A stretch of DNA of 64,000 bases from an uncultured Gammaproteobacteria bacterium (GCA_913048385.1 CAJWVZ010000011.1:21335-85334), one strand, 5' to 3'. Positions 8,827 through 19,613 are shown, counted from the first letter of the stretch. The notes: generated by a model not told the origin, from the letters alone. A program made the numbers and translations.

Positions 8827-10950
8827 CTAAACTACTGAGAAAGACCTTAGAAAAAGCTCTCTTTTGTAGGGCGGTAGTGCGTCAAGCATTAACTTTCCAT
8901 AGCGCTTTGTCACTAGCCTCTCATCAAAAATTGTGATTCGGCCAGCATCGGCCTCATTGCGAAGTAACCTACCACTCGCTTGAAGAAGCCTAAAAGTTGC
9001 GTCTGGAACAGATAAAGTCATAAAGGGATTGAACCCGTTGAGCTCTATCCATTTCGATAAGGTAGATTCAATTGGATCATTGGGTACAGAAAACGGAATT
9101 TTTGCAATAAGGACATGTTTACAATAGTTTCCAGGCAAGTCGATCCCCTCTGCAAAACTGGCTAAGCCGAAAATTAGACTACACTTCCCTTCATCCACCT
9201 GCTTACGATGAAAAGCTAAAAGTTGAGATTTTTGAAAGTCATCTTGACACAGTATTTTTTCCCGCCAGTCTGATGACATTTTCAAAATGACATCTTCCAT
9301 CTGTCTTCGGCTTTGAAACAGCATCAATGCCCCACCGGGGCCGGAAATAAGTTTAGGAATGGCTTTTGAAATTATTTCTGAGTGAAGCTCAGTGTTACTT
9401 GGTTCACAACGTAGTCGAGGAATCTCCAAAACGCCAACATTTGCGAAATCAAATGGGCTTGGTATCGACAAATATTTTCCGTCCGGTGGTGTTCCTCCGC
9501 GCATTTTCAGCATGCTAAAGGCACCCAAGTCAGAAAGAGTCGCGGATGTAAGAATCGCAGCCTTGCACTTTGACCAGAGCTTGTCAGTTAAATCATCAGC
9601 TGCAGAGACTGGGCTTATCGACATCTCAATATCTGCAAAGGTCGCACCATCGACCGCCGATAGCCAGCGCGCTTTAGGGGCAACATCAAGCTTATCCTTT
9701 GTTGAAAATCCCTTCCACAGCTCGTAACTGGCATCAGCTCTCAACTTAATACTGTTTAACAATGGGAACCACAGCTCTGCCTGATCTTGAACTGACCGAG
9801 GCTTAGACGGTTCTAGGTTTTCTTTTACTGCATCAACATAGCTACATAGAGCATCACTGAATCGTTTAAACAAGATCGCTAAATTTTGAGATAAATCTCT
9901 TAATTCGTCTGGCACCATTCCAAGTTCAAAAACATATGGACTCTCGTTAAAAGAACTTCCAACGCTAGGCCCTTCAACATATTTCAAGAGCAACGGCCAA
10001 ATATAATCAAGATCTCTCTTTAAGCTAAACACAACCTTGCTCACTTGAGCACCAGTACCGACGTCAAAACCCTCGTCTGCACGCACGGTTTCAGTTAATT
10101 TTTCGGATCTCTCTAACCATTCTATCGCACTTTTTATTCGAGTTGAGTATGCAAAGTGTTTGTTACTCTTAATCGGTAAGTGGTGTGCTTCATCAAAAAC
10201 ATAAATACAGTCCTCGGGCGGCGGAAGTATTGCGCCTCCTCCCAGCGCCAAATCTGATAGAACCAGATCATGATTACTAACTACGCAATCCACCTGATCC
10301 AACCCATCTCGTGCCTGAAAGAAGCAACAATCACGGAAATGAGTGCATTTCGGACCAACACACTGACCAGAGTCAATAGTAACGGATGACCAAACAGAGT
10401 TATCGAGATTCGTACTCCAGCTATCTCTATCTCCGTCCCAGTTGCCAGAAATTAAAGCCTCCGACATCTGTTCATAAATAGGAGCACCCTCAAATTCAAC
10501 TGTTTCTTCACCATACAAGTCTGATAGGGCATTTCGACTCTCATCGCTCTTCAGCATTAAGTCTAATTTCGATAAACACAAATACCGCGCTCTCCCTTTG
10601 GCCAGCGCATAACTGAAGTCTAAATCGGACCCTTTTAAAATATCCGGAAGGTCTTTTATTACTATTTGCTCTTGTAACGCAACGGTCGCAGTAGAAATAA
10701 TAACTTTTAACTTTAACGCTTTCGCTATTGGTATAATCGAAACAATATACGCAAGAGTTTTCCCGGTCCCAGTGCCTGCCTCAATGGTAACGATTGGCGA
10801 CCTAGCCTCCGTTTCATCAAACAGTGGTTTCAAAGAATTCACGATTTCGGCAATCATCAATCGTTGGCCGTATCTCGGTACATGATCATAAGCCGCAAGA
10901 AGCGATCGATATGTCTCCTGAACGGAATTTTTCACTTCATCATGGTTCAT
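8827..10950 (-). CDS. dinG: DinG-family iron-sulfur ATP-dependent DNA helicase
   Basis: XPD/Rad3-like 5'-3' helicase involved in resolving damaged or hybrid nucleic acids. Walker A is AGTGTGKTLAYI near the N-terminus and Walker B is the DEAH box in VFDEAHHLP. The iron-sulfur cysteines are visible as the C of RYLCLS plus CVGPKCTHFRDCC. Motif VI appears in LLQASGRLLRNEADAGRI. The frame is open to a GTG at 10959, but the ATG at 10950 is eight bases after GGTAAG and is the better start (707 residues). Convergent with the cyclophilin gene and divergent from the DUF349 gene. Confidence 0.92.
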   Translation of the reverse strand: MNHDEVKNSVQETYRSLLAAYDHVPRYGQRLMIAEIVNSLKPLFDETEARSPIVTIEAGTGTGKTLAYIVSIIPIAKALKLKVIISTATVALQEQIVIKDLPDILKGSDLDFSYALAKGRARYLCLSKLDLMLKSDESRNALSDLYGEETVEFEGAPIYEQMSEALISGNWDGDRDSWSTNLDNSVWSSVTIDSGQCVGPKCTHFRDCCFFQARDGLDQVDCVVSNHDLVLSDLALGGGAILPPPEDCIYVFDEAHHLPIKSNKHFAYSTRIKSAIEWLERSEKLTETVRADEGFDVGTGAQVSKVVFSLKRDLDYIWPLLLKYVEGPSVGSSFNESPYVFELGMVPDELRDLSQNLAILFKRFSDALCSYVDAVKENLEPSKPRSVQDQAELWFPLLNSIKLRADASYELWKGFSTKDKLDVAPKARWLSAVDGATFADIEMSISPVSAADDLTDKLWSKCKAAILTSATLSDLGAFSMLKMRGGTPPDGKYLSIPSPFDFANVGVLEIPRLRCEPSNTELHSEIISKAIPKLISGPGGALMLFQSRRQMEDVILKMSSDWREKILCQDDFQKSQLLAFHRKQVDEGKCSLIFGLASFAEGIDLPGNYCKHVLIAKIPFSVPNDPIESTLSKWIELNGFNPFMTLSVPDATFRLLQASGRLLRNEADAGRITIFDERLVTKRYGKLMLDALPPYKRELFLRSFSVV

Positions 10951-11106
10951 AGATATCACTTACCGTTACAGACAAAATTATTATATCATTCACTAAATTC
11001 GAGCTTAAGGGCTGACAGAGATTAAAGGCTATCGAACTTTCCTCGGTAAACCAAAGACACCTTTTCTCATTGCGAAGACTCCTTTATATACAAAAAAGAG
11101 ATCATT

Positions 11107-13227
11107 GTGACACCTACCCCCAAAAACACGTTAGCGCTAAAATCCAATCTAGGTGAGGATCATTCTAGCTTACAATTTGACACCCCAGAAGAATCAGCCG
11201 GTATAGTGATATGCCCAGCGGACTCAGTAACAACATATTTCAGAGGCAACAAATCACTTAACACATCAAGCTTGGACTTAAACTTATCTATTTCAACAAT
11301 GGAACCTTTCCCTTTAACCTCTACGACAGCTTTAAATAATCAAAATCTCACAAAAACTGAATTTAGAAACGGCACAACCAAAAAGAAAACCCAGCCGATT
11401 TATAAGGACCCTCTGGCGGAATTAAAAAAAATAACAGACCAAATACTTGCGATTAAAATACATGAAAGCAATAAAATTAATTTGTTTAGCAATCGGCTAG
11501 GTGAACTGAGGAAACAGATACCAAGAGATGCTATCGAAGATATTGAGAGAGGCAATGTTTTACACAAAAGTTTCCTCGAAACCTTAAAACAAAACCAGAT
11601 CTACCAAGAGGATAAAGTAAGACTCATAACAACAGAAATCAAGCATGTCGATTCACTTATCTTGCAAAAAGATTTTAAAAAAGCTCAATCTAAGTGGAAC
11701 AAAATACAATCTGCAAAAAAAGATCTTAGCGATGGGATGTTGAAGAAGATAAGCAAAATTGAGGGAGGGACTAAAAAGTCTTACTACAACTTCCGAGATT
11801 CCACTTTAAAAGAGAATTCTAGAAAAAAAGAGACACTTATAAATGAGATGCTTTCACTTGAAGCCTCGGCACTACATGGGGCGGAAAAAATAGACCAACT
11901 CAAACACATTCAAAATTGTTGGAAGATTATTGGAATTTCTCAAAATGAGAGGAAGCTTTGGGCAAAATTCAAACAAGCGTCTGACACAGCTTATAAATCA
12001 TGCAAAGAATATTTTGAGAAACGAAGTGAGCTCAGAATATCGAACGCAAGAGAAAAAAGTATTTTATGCGATGTTCTTGATGAAAAACTCACTGCTCTGA
12101 GAAATCAAAAAACAGATATAAGATCAATAACTCTTTTATTGAGGGACATCGATACCTCATGGAGAAAATACTCCCCGGTTGACGACAGTAAAGCAAAAGA
12201 CCTTAATAAAAGGTACTATCGTTTAACGTCCTCTTTACGAAACATCAGAAAAAATCACTTTAAGACCAATGAAACGTTTAAAAGAAACTTAATTTCACAG
12301 GCAAGTAAATTAAGCACTGCGAATCCAGAGGCAAAGAATCAAATAAAAGCTTTGCAGACCCAATGGAAGGACATTAAATCCGCAGGAACAAAAAGTGACG
12401 AAATTCTTTGGATAGAATTTCGAAAAATATGCAGCACTTTTTTTCAAAAAAGCCCGGCGCAGAAAAAAGCTCCCCAAATTGATACTAATGAAAAGAAACT
12501 CTTCTTACTTCTTGACAGCTTTAAAGCTTTGGCTAACGCGTCTCTTCTTGATCTCGAGAAACCTCAACACAAAGCGACCGAACTGAGGCACGAGCTTAAA
12601 TCATTGCTTGAAACCTATCGAGGCGACAACAGAAATCTAATTACTCGTCAATTACGAGGTTACCAACATCAGATCGACTTAAAGATTAGTGCACTTCCAA
12701 ATTCAAAGCAGAGAGAGGCGTTGAATTTAATAATTTCTGCAAATCAATACCTAGAGGGATTGGAAAATCAACTTTTTGACACTTCGAATAATGAGACTTA
12801 TTCTTCCGCATTTAATCAAATTAACTCTCAAGAAATTCCTGCATTTCAGCTTCCTTACCACTCGCCTTCGCAAGAAGCATTGAGATCAAGAACCCAGAAC
12901 CTAAAGCAAATATCGAATTATGATGGTTTTTTAAAAGCGACAGCAAAATCAGAGCAAGAGATCCGATTATTGTGCGTTGAAATTGAAATGATGATGGGCT
13001 TAAAAACACCCGAAGAAGACCAAAAAATCCGAACTGAGATGAACCTTCAACAGTTAAAACAAATGTTCGGAAAAGAAAAGCCCTCAAAGGCCGAAATAAT
13101 AAAAAATTTTCAGCAGAATTATTTGACAATCAAAGCAAGCGGGCCATTGCCATCTCGAGTAAAGACAAGACTGCAGGCTCGTTATGAAAACACCCTACCC
13201 AATTATCTCTCTAACTCAAGCTTCTAG
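11107..13227 (+). CDS. DUF349 repeat protein, long coiled coil
   Basis: 706 residues, starting at GTG after AAAAGAG. At least three DUF349-type units are readable, each with a tryptophan followed by a charged W/F motif: near 280-320 (QNCWKIIGISQNERKLWAKF), 350-385 (DTSWRKYSPVDD) and 415-450 (QTQWKDIKSAGTKSDEILW). The rest is highly charged helix. There is no signal peptide. DUF349 proteins are widespread in gammaproteobacteria; their function is not known to me with certainty. The 3' end overlaps the convergent acyltransferase gene by 12 bases. Confidence 0.8.
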   Translation: MTPTPKNTLALKSNLGEDHSSLQFDTPEESAGIVICPADSVTTYFRGNKSLNTSSLDLNLSISTMEPFPLTSTTALNNQNLTKTEFRNGTTKKKTQPIYKDPLAELKKITDQILAIKIHESNKINLFSNRLGELRKQIPRDAIEDIERGNVLHKSFLETLKQNQIYQEDKVRLITTEIKHVDSLILQKDFKKAQSKWNKIQSAKKDLSDGMLKKISKIEGGTKKSYYNFRDSTLKENSRKKETLINEMLSLEASALHGAEKIDQLKHIQNCWKIIGISQNERKLWAKFKQASDTAYKSCKEYFEKRSELRISNAREKSILCDVLDEKLTALRNQKTDIRSITLLLRDIDTSWRKYSPVDDSKAKDLNKRYYRLTSSLRNIRKNHFKTNETFKRNLISQASKLSTANPEAKNQIKALQTQWKDIKSAGTKSDEILWIEFRKICSTFFQKSPAQKKAPQIDTNEKKLFLLLDSFKALANASLLDLEKPQHKATELRHELKSLLETYRGDNRNLITRQLRGYQHQIDLKISALPNSKQREALNLIISANQYLEGLENQLFDTSNNETYSSAFNQINSQEIPAFQLPYHSPSQEALRSRTQNLKQISNYDGFLKATAKSEQEIRLLCVEIEMMMGLKTPEEDQKIRTEMNLQQLKQMFGKEKPSKAEIIKNFQQNYLTIKASGPLPSRVKTRLQARYENTLPNYLSNSSF

Positions 13228-14382
13228 CTGAGATATCTCTAAAAGCGGATTTGCGTAGTTTTTCAATAAGCCTAGTCGTAAATTGTCCGGAACAGCATTA
13301 ATCCTCGCCTCAAAATCTAATCTGTCTTGTATTTGAATCGGCACTGTGCCAAGTAGTTCCTCAATCGCTTTATTGCGCTCAACGAGCTTTAGCTCCAATA
13401 TTTTTTCGGTTGCTAAGACATTATTGGGGCTTAAGTCGTAGCCTTTCAGTATTTGATCATCTATCATCTTCGCAACACTATGGGGATCATCATTAGAGAG
13501 CTTTAGCTCCTCTCCAAAGGCAACATGAACTTTTCCTTTCTGTCCCAAAACACCCCTCACAATACTTCTCATGTCAGTATCTTCGTCCTTTTCATAACTC
13601 CCCGTTACTTCGACTTGAAACAACTCCTCCGCTTTAAGCAAATCACAAGCATCTAAGCCATAGGAAATCGATACGGGCACGATATTAAGCCTTCCTAGTA
13701 CTTCACTTAACGACTCTTTCCGATCTGCCATCACGAGCATCTTAAGAAGCGCAGGATCAGTCCTATCAATCCCATCTTTTGCACGCCCCTCAGATTGAGC
13801 TATCCAGACACTGCTTTCATTGCTTATACAATCATGGATATACTCTGACAAAAGCTGTAATGAAGAGAGAAGCTCCCTTCCTTTCGCCGAACGCTTTACG
13901 ATAAAGCTTCTATTGAGTCGCATGAGATCGCTGACAAACGACCTTTTCAACAAATTATCACCAATAGCAATTTGTAAAGTATCATGACCTGCACAGTACA
14001 AGACATAATTTACGAGCGCCGGATCCATTACTATATCTCGATGATTGCTAATGAATAGATAATTACGACCAGCAGTCAAACGCTCTATTCCAGAGTGCGT
14101 TAAACTCGTCGTAGTCTCGTTCACTATTTTCTCCATGTATTTGGCAATTACCGCTTGCATAGAAGGAACAGAATCAACCGCCCGCGTCTGCTGTCTCAAT
14201 CTTTTTTTGATTACAAGACGAAGCACAGCGGGTAAATATGTTGACAATCGAGGCCAGTTAAACCGAGCAACCGTGTCTAAAAAGCCCTCATCTTCCAGCA
14301 ACCGAGAAATAACCATCCCAACCTCACTGTCTCGATACGGGCGTATATCTGCAAATCTATCCATTAGCTCACTCTTAACCAC
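13216..14382 (-). CDS. 1-acyl-glycerol-3-phosphate acyltransferase-like (PlsC/PlsB fold)
   Basis: 388 residues. The acyltransferase catalytic motif is present as NHRDIVMD (N-H-x4-D) in LFISNHRDIVMDPALV, followed by the substrate block QSEGRAKDGIDRTD. It likely acylates lysophosphatidate or a related glycerolipid at the inner face of the membrane. No clear transmembrane helix is seen. The start is a GTG with AAGGA close upstream; an ATG at 14364 is an alternative. It sits alone between convergent and same-strand genes. Confidence 0.78.
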   Translation of the reverse strand: MVKSELMDRFADIRPYRDSEVGMVISRLLEDEGFLDTVARFNWPRLSTYLPAVLRLVIKKRLRQQTRAVDSVPSMQAVIAKYMEKIVNETTTSLTHSGIERLTAGRNYLFISNHRDIVMDPALVNYVLYCAGHDTLQIAIGDNLLKRSFVSDLMRLNRSFIVKRSAKGRELLSSLQLLSEYIHDCISNESSVWIAQSEGRAKDGIDRTDPALLKMLVMADRKESLSEVLGRLNIVPVSISYGLDACDLLKAEELFQVEVTGSYEKDEDTDMRSIVRGVLGQKGKVHVAFGEELKLSNDDPHSVAKMIDDQILKGYDLSPNNVLATEKILELKLVERNKAIEELLGTVPIQIQDRLDFEARINAVPDNLRLGLLKNYANPLLEISQLEA

Positions 14383-14464
14383 GAATTCCTTGGAAAGTAA
14401 GGATATCTAAATTCAACGAGCCTTTACGAACCTTCAATTCCCTCTCATGTTAGCCTAATGCAAT

Positions 14465-15877
14465 TCAAATGCCTAAACCAAAAACGTACTTTTCCAATTT
14501 TTCCAATATGTCATTGCGAATGCCGGCATTCATTGCTTCGACCAAACTTTTGTTATATTGGTCTCTAGATTTCTGCGAATTTATTCGATTCATTCTGAAA
14601 TCCTCCCAAAGTGCTAACTCCTCTGAATTAAGTGTTTCCAAGTAGTTCCTCGCGCGATATCTAAAGAACATCTCTTTAAGCCGCCGATCCTTAAAAGGAA
14701 AGTCGAATCTATTCAAATCTTCAGGAATAGCTTCTCTTATTGTAGCCATCAATTGCTTATCTGATCGGGTAAAAAACCCATCGTAAATCATGAGATCAGG
14801 GTCAGTTTCTCTTGCAGGCTCTTGGGCAAAAACTTCTGAAATAACGTGAAGAATATTTTGGAGCTTTCTAGAATCCTTAGTAAGAATACCCCAGTGTTTT
14901 CGACTACTCTCTGTATCTATATCCAAACTACGTGCACGAATATCATCTAAGACATCAAGATTCACAATAATTGGGCATTTGTTTAACGCGATACCCCGAA
15001 TCAAAACACGATCTCTACCAGCAACAACTTCAGATTTAGTCAAGAACAGGCGCTTCGCTAATTCTTCGGGACCCAAATCCATCCATAGCTTTGGGTCCTG
15101 TCGCAAATCCGCCGCAAGCAGGGTATTCGGAAGTCTCGGATGTATACACAATGGGATCATTAAACTCAAACAACCATGTCTTGCAGACACCAAAGGACTT
15201 ACTAGCAAAAAAGGTCTTCGCGTTTCAAAGTTAATAATTCTTTTTACAACATTTTTCGAGCGCATCGAATAACAGTAGTCATATAGTTTCGGTTGCGAAA
15301 TCTTTATAAGCTTAGCAAGTTGAATAGTTGCTCTTACGTCTGATAATGCATCATGAGCAGAACCATGCTCGATACCATTTTTAACTGTAAGTTCGTCAAG
15401 CCGAAAACTAACAAAACCGTTACTTTTTTTTGGCCACTCAATTCCCTCAGGCCTGGTTGCCGCGCATAATCGAACCATGTCAATAATGTCCCAACGCGAA
15501 TTGCCATTCTTATATTCATGCTCATATGGGTCAAAAAAATTTCGGTACAACAATTGTCGTGTTAGCTCGTCATCAAATCGAATATTGTTGTATCCGCTGA
15601 TACATGTATTAGGGACCGTAAATTCACTCAAAATGGTTTTAATAAACCGAGCCTCGACCATGCCCTTTGATTGTGCTTCTTGAGGCGTTATCCCAGTAAT
15701 ATGACAAGCGAACGGATCCGGAAGAAAGTCGTTTGAGGGCTTACAGTAAATAACAAGTGGGTCGCCAACAACATTCAGATTTTCATCGGTCCTGAGACCG
15801 GCAAACTGGGCAGCACGTCCGGTTCTTGGGTCCGCGCTGAAGGTCTCGAAATCATACCAAAAAATAGTGTTTGCCAT
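14465..15877 (-). CDS. sbcB: Exodeoxyribonuclease I
   Basis: 470 residues against 475 in E. coli. A 3'-5' exonuclease of single-stranded DNA in mismatch repair and recombination. The DEDDh exonuclease domain starts with WYDFETFSADPRTGR (first D and E), continues with SGYNNIRFDDE (third acidic residue) and GSAHDALSDVRATIQLAKL (His-Asp pair). The SH3-like and helical C-terminal parts follow (RYRARNYLETL). Divergent from pyrB, with 113 bases between. Confidence 0.96.
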   Translation of the reverse strand: MANTIFWYDFETFSADPRTGRAAQFAGLRTDENLNVVGDPLVIYCKPSNDFLPDPFACHITGITPQEAQSKGMVEARFIKTILSEFTVPNTCISGYNNIRFDDELTRQLLYRNFFDPYEHEYKNGNSRWDIIDMVRLCAATRPEGIEWPKKSNGFVSFRLDELTVKNGIEHGSAHDALSDVRATIQLAKLIKISQPKLYDYCYSMRSKNVVKRIINFETRRPFLLVSPLVSARHGCLSLMIPLCIHPRLPNTLLAADLRQDPKLWMDLGPEELAKRLFLTKSEVVAGRDRVLIRGIALNKCPIIVNLDVLDDIRARSLDIDTESSRKHWGILTKDSRKLQNILHVISEVFAQEPARETDPDLMIYDGFFTRSDKQLMATIREAIPEDLNRFDFPFKDRRLKEMFFRYRARNYLETLNSEELALWEDFRMNRINSQKSRDQYNKSLVEAMNAGIRNDILEKLEKYVFGLGI

Positions 15878-15990
15878 ATTTCACTGTACAGCTTACTAAA
15901 AAAAAATTGACGGTTTCAACTCCCAGTTATCGGCCAACTGTAGTAATCTTGGACGAAGTATTTTAAAGCTCAACGATAGGCAGGGGTTAT

Positions 15991-17025
15991 ATGGAGTTTT
16001 GCGGGAATCACATTATAAGTGTAAATCAATTGAGCCGCGCCGGCGTTGAAAAGGTATTTGATGTGGCCGATACAATGACTCCATATGCGGGTCGCCTTCA
16101 AACGACAAAGGTTCTGGATGGCGCAATTCTTGGCAGCATGTTCTTCGAAGCGAGTACTCGAACTCGCATGAGTTTCGGCTGCGCTTTCAATTCACTCGGC
16201 GGCTCGGTCAGAGAAATAGTAGATATGAAAACTAGCTCAATCTCAAAGGGAGAATCATTGTACGATACGGCTCGGGTAATTAGTGGATATAGCGATGTTA
16301 TCGTAATGCGCCACCCGTCCTCCAGATCAGTTGAAGAATTCGCAAAGGCCAGCCGAGTGCCTGTTATAAACGGCGGAGACGGCGATAACGAACATCCTTC
16401 GCAAGCCTTGCTTGACCTGTACACGATCAAGAAGGAACTTGAGCACAAAAACAATACGATAGACGGAATGCGAATTGCTATGATCGGCGATCTTAAGAAT
16501 GGACGAACTGTACATTCTCTCTCCAAACTTCTACTCTTGTACAACAATATAACTTTCACCATGATCTCGCCCAGCGAATTAAAGATGCCTGACGAGATAT
16601 TGAAGCAACTAGCGCTGTCTGGGCATAAAGTTATAGAAACAGATGATATGAAAGAAGGCTTGAACGACAACGACACCGTTTATCTGACCCGTATTCAGGA
16701 GGAACGTTTCGAAAAACAATCCGATGCCGATTTATATCGAGGACAATTCAAGTTAAACCAAGAGATTTACACTCAGCACTGTGCACCAAATACAGTAATT
16801 ATGCATCCACTGCCCCGAGACTCTCGAGCTAATGCAAATGAATTAGATAACGATTTGAATTTGCATCCCAATCTCGCTATTTTTAGACAGGCAGACAATG
16901 GAGTAGTCATTCGTATGGCCCTTTTTGCACTTGTTCTTGGAGTGGAAAGCAGTGTTCACAAAACATCTGTACCAGTAAAATGGTTTACCGATTCCCGCAC
17001 CAAAAACCTTAACGACATAAACTGA
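15991..17025 (+). CDS. pyrB: Aspartate carbamoyltransferase, catalytic subunit
   Basis: Second step of pyrimidine synthesis: carbamoyl phosphate + aspartate. ASTRTRMSF at 54-62, K86 in SISKGES, HPSQALLD at 135-142 and MHPLPRDSRA give the full active site and separate it from argF in this window (HPSQ and HPLPR rather than HPCQ and HCLPAHR). 344 residues, about 35 longer than E. coli PyrB. No pyrI-like regulatory subunit follows; the next gene is an amidase 26 bases downstream. Confidence 0.95.
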   Translation: MEFCGNHIISVNQLSRAGVEKVFDVADTMTPYAGRLQTTKVLDGAILGSMFFEASTRTRMSFGCAFNSLGGSVREIVDMKTSSISKGESLYDTARVISGYSDVIVMRHPSSRSVEEFAKASRVPVINGGDGDNEHPSQALLDLYTIKKELEHKNNTIDGMRIAMIGDLKNGRTVHSLSKLLLLYNNITFTMISPSELKMPDEILKQLALSGHKVIETDDMKEGLNDNDTVYLTRIQEERFEKQSDADLYRGQFKLNQEIYTQHCAPNTVIMHPLPRDSRANANELDNDLNLHPNLAIFRQADNGVVIRMALFALVLGVESSVHKTSVPVKWFTDSRTKNLNDIN

Positions 17026-17051
17026 TTTCTGACAAGTTCTAGGACTCGCTA

Positions 17052-18500
17052 ATGAGAGAAACCTCTGAAAACGAATATTCCTCACTAGACGCCATCGCTA
17101 TTGCCGAGGGAATAAAGAAAAAATATTTTTCCGTAAAAGAGATAACCTCAATTGCCGTTGAAAAAGCGAAGAAAATAAATCCAAAAATAAATGCCATCGT
17201 AGCAAATGAGTACGAACAAGCAATTGCTCGCGCCGACTCTATTAACATCGATTCAAGTAACCTCGCCGGAGTACCATTCCTCATTAAGGATCTTACTCCT
17301 TACAAGGGATTGCCAGTCCGGTACGGTAGTCGAATAAAACCTCCAGAATCTAACGAACCAAATGCCGAAATCGTAGAGCAGTATATTAAGGCTGGTCTCA
17401 ATATTTTTGGAAAAACCAATACCCCTGAAAGAGGGCTTACAATAACTACTGAGCCAAAAGTTTTTGGCCCTTGCCGCAACCCTTGGAATCTAGCTCGTTC
17501 AACTGGTGGATCATCTGGCGGAGCTGCGGCGGCAGTTGCTGCTGGAATTGTGCCAGCAGCTCATGCTACCGACGGTGGAGGCTCTATAAGAATTCCATCA
17601 TCTTGTTGCGGCCTATTTGGTTTGAAACCTAGCCGGGGCTTAACAATTACTCAACCCAATTTGATCGAATGCTGGAGCGGCTTAAGTGTAGGTAATGTCG
17701 TATCAAGAACTGTCCGAGATAGCGCCGCTTTTTTAGACCTTATCCGTCGGCATACATACTCTCTTTTCCCTCTCCCGCTTCCAATAAATAAAGACACAAA
17801 ATCTAAAAACTATTTTTATGACAGAGTAAAAAACGAACTTAAAACGATCAAAATAGCGGTCATTAAGACTCACCCTACAGGCGAAAAAATCCAACCTGAG
17901 GTCTTATCGGCTGTCGACTCCATGGCAAAAAGATGCTCAGAACTTGGTCATCATGCTGAGGAATTAGAACACCCTGTAAATCATAGCCACCTCGCTGAAG
18001 CTGCATCCAAGATAATCAGCACGCACATCTATCAGTCAGTGCAAGGGCAATTTGAAAACTTTGAGTCTGACCTTGACGCCTCTCAACTTGAATTATCAAC
18101 TAAGATAATGGCGAAACGAGGTCGCAAGGTGACAGCAGATGAATATATTCGGGCACGCGATACAATGACGATGGCAGAAATGGCTATGAAAAAATTTCAT
18201 AATGATTACGACATCGTTCTTTCGCCAGTACTCAGCTCCCCTCCGGTCCCCTTGGGATGGCTAAATATGGACAGTAACAATACAAAAGAATACGCTGAGA
18301 GATTTGCCCAATATAGCGGGTTTTGCGCTCTCTATAACGCTACGGGCGCACCGAGCATGTCTGTACCAGCAACCGTTGGTGCTGATAACTTACCGATAGG
18401 AGCCCTGTTTAGCGCATGTAATGGCGAGGATCTTTTGTTGCTTCAGCTTGCATCGCAGCTCGAGCGAGCCTATCCATGGACACTTCTAGCTCCCCTTTAA
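17052..18500 (+). CDS. Amidase-signature family amidase
   Basis: 482 residues with the Ser-cisSer-Lys triad: K79 in FLIKDLTPYKG, the GGSSGG loop at 152-157, and S178 as nucleophile in DGGGSIRIPSS. Family members hydrolyse carboxamides; the substrate cannot be told. It is not GatA by context: no gatC or gatB is near. SD AGGA precedes the ATG. Probably transcribed with pyrB (26-base gap) and the secreted unknown that follows after 22 bases. Confidence 0.9.
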   Translation: MRETSENEYSSLDAIAIAEGIKKKYFSVKEITSIAVEKAKKINPKINAIVANEYEQAIARADSINIDSSNLAGVPFLIKDLTPYKGLPVRYGSRIKPPESNEPNAEIVEQYIKAGLNIFGKTNTPERGLTITTEPKVFGPCRNPWNLARSTGGSSGGAAAAVAAGIVPAAHATDGGGSIRIPSSCCGLFGLKPSRGLTITQPNLIECWSGLSVGNVVSRTVRDSAAFLDLIRRHTYSLFPLPLPINKDTKSKNYFYDRVKNELKTIKIAVIKTHPTGEKIQPEVLSAVDSMAKRCSELGHHAEELEHPVNHSHLAEAASKIISTHIYQSVQGQFENFESDLDASQLELSTKIMAKRGRKVTADEYIRARDTMTMAEMAMKKFHNDYDIVLSPVLSSPPVPLGWLNMDSNNTKEYAERFAQYSGFCALYNATGAPSMSVPATVGADNLPIGALFSACNGEDLLLLQLASQLERAYPWTLLAPL

Positions 18501-18522
18501 ACGTTCTATAAGAGGAAAAATT

Positions 18523-19560
18523 TTGATAAGAGAACACTCCAAGCTCAGCACAAAGAACAAATATATAGCCTATCTAATGGCCTTGATGTTTTCATATGTC
18601 GCCAAAGCAGAGCAGTCAGATTTTCTCACTGAATGGGGCGTGCCAGATCTTCAAGGGGTTTGGAAGAATGCAACGGTCATGCCTTTCGAGCGCCCAACAG
18701 AACTTGGCAGCAAACGCGCATACTCAGCTGAGGAGGCGGAAAGACTCGAAAGGCGCGCTCAAGCAGCTGTTGAGCAGAATAACATACCGCTTGACCCGAA
18801 TCGATCCGCTCCCGCGGCGGAAGCTCTTCCGCCAGTAGGAAACTATGATCTATTTTGGACCGACAGGGGCATGTTTCTCCCAACAGTAGGCGGTGAGTTT
18901 CGTACTTCTGCCATCACTAATCCATCAAATGGCAGAATTCCCGAACGCATCGCTGCGTTTAATGATCAAATGCAAACACTCAAAGCTAATCGACCCGATA
19001 GGAATGATGGCCCTGAAGGGCGCAGCCTGGGCGAGAGATGCCTCGTGGCGTTCGGTAACAGTTCAGGGCCTGTAATGTCTCCCGTAATGTACAACAGTCA
19101 TATGCAAATTATTCAATCTCCTGGATACGTGACAATCGTGGTAGAAATGGTTCACGACGCCCGAATAATTAAGATCACTGATAACCGAAACCCAGCCTCT
19201 TCAAAATTACAAAAATGGATGGGCGACTCCATCGGCCACTGGGACGGTGAGACTTTAATTGTCGAGACAAAGAACTATAACCCTTGGCATACGTATCGAG
19301 GGGCCCCCACTAAAAACTTGACTGTAACTGAAACTTTTACGCGCGAAAATTCTAACAAAATTATTTATGGATTTTCAGTAAATGACCCGAGCGTTTATAG
19401 CTCTGATTGGTCTGGTGAATATCCCCTGTCTCAGATCAGTGAGCCCGTCTATGAATATGCATGTCATGAAGGTAACTACGGCATTGTAGGAATCTTGGCC
19501 GGAGCTCGACGCTTAGAATTGATGAATGCACGCGGCATAGAGAGAAAAGTCACGCAATAA
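18523..19560 (+). CDS. Secreted protein of unknown function
   Basis: 345 residues from a TTG preceded by AGAGGAAAAA. A hydrophobic stretch at about 15-25 with cleavage after AKA gives an export signal. The mature part starts DFLTEWGVPDLQGVWKNATV followed by PFERP, a signature I associate with a family common in Acidobacteria and marine proteobacteria, without assigned function. Other conserved-looking blocks are GERCLVAFG, DSIGHWDGETLIVETKNY and TETFTRENS. Two cysteines could form a disulfide. A role in the periplasm is all I infer. Confidence 0.75.
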   Translation: MIREHSKLSTKNKYIAYLMALMFSYVAKAEQSDFLTEWGVPDLQGVWKNATVMPFERPTELGSKRAYSAEEAERLERRAQAAVEQNNIPLDPNRSAPAAEALPPVGNYDLFWTDRGMFLPTVGGEFRTSAITNPSNGRIPERIAAFNDQMQTLKANRPDRNDGPEGRSLGERCLVAFGNSSGPVMSPVMYNSHMQIIQSPGYVTIVVEMVHDARIIKITDNRNPASSKLQKWMGDSIGHWDGETLIVETKNYNPWHTYRGAPTKNLTVTETFTRENSNKIIYGFSVNDPSVYSSDWSGEYPLSQISEPVYEYACHEGNYGIVGILAGARRLELMNARGIERKVTQ

Positions 19561-19613
19561 GCAGAACTACTTAATAAGTTATCTACTCCTGAGCCCTAAA
19601 GCAGAATTCGATA

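Noticed and set aside
16098..16676. 192-codon open frame antisense to pyrB
   Set aside because: Fully within a conserved gene on the other strand; sequence is a reverse shadow.
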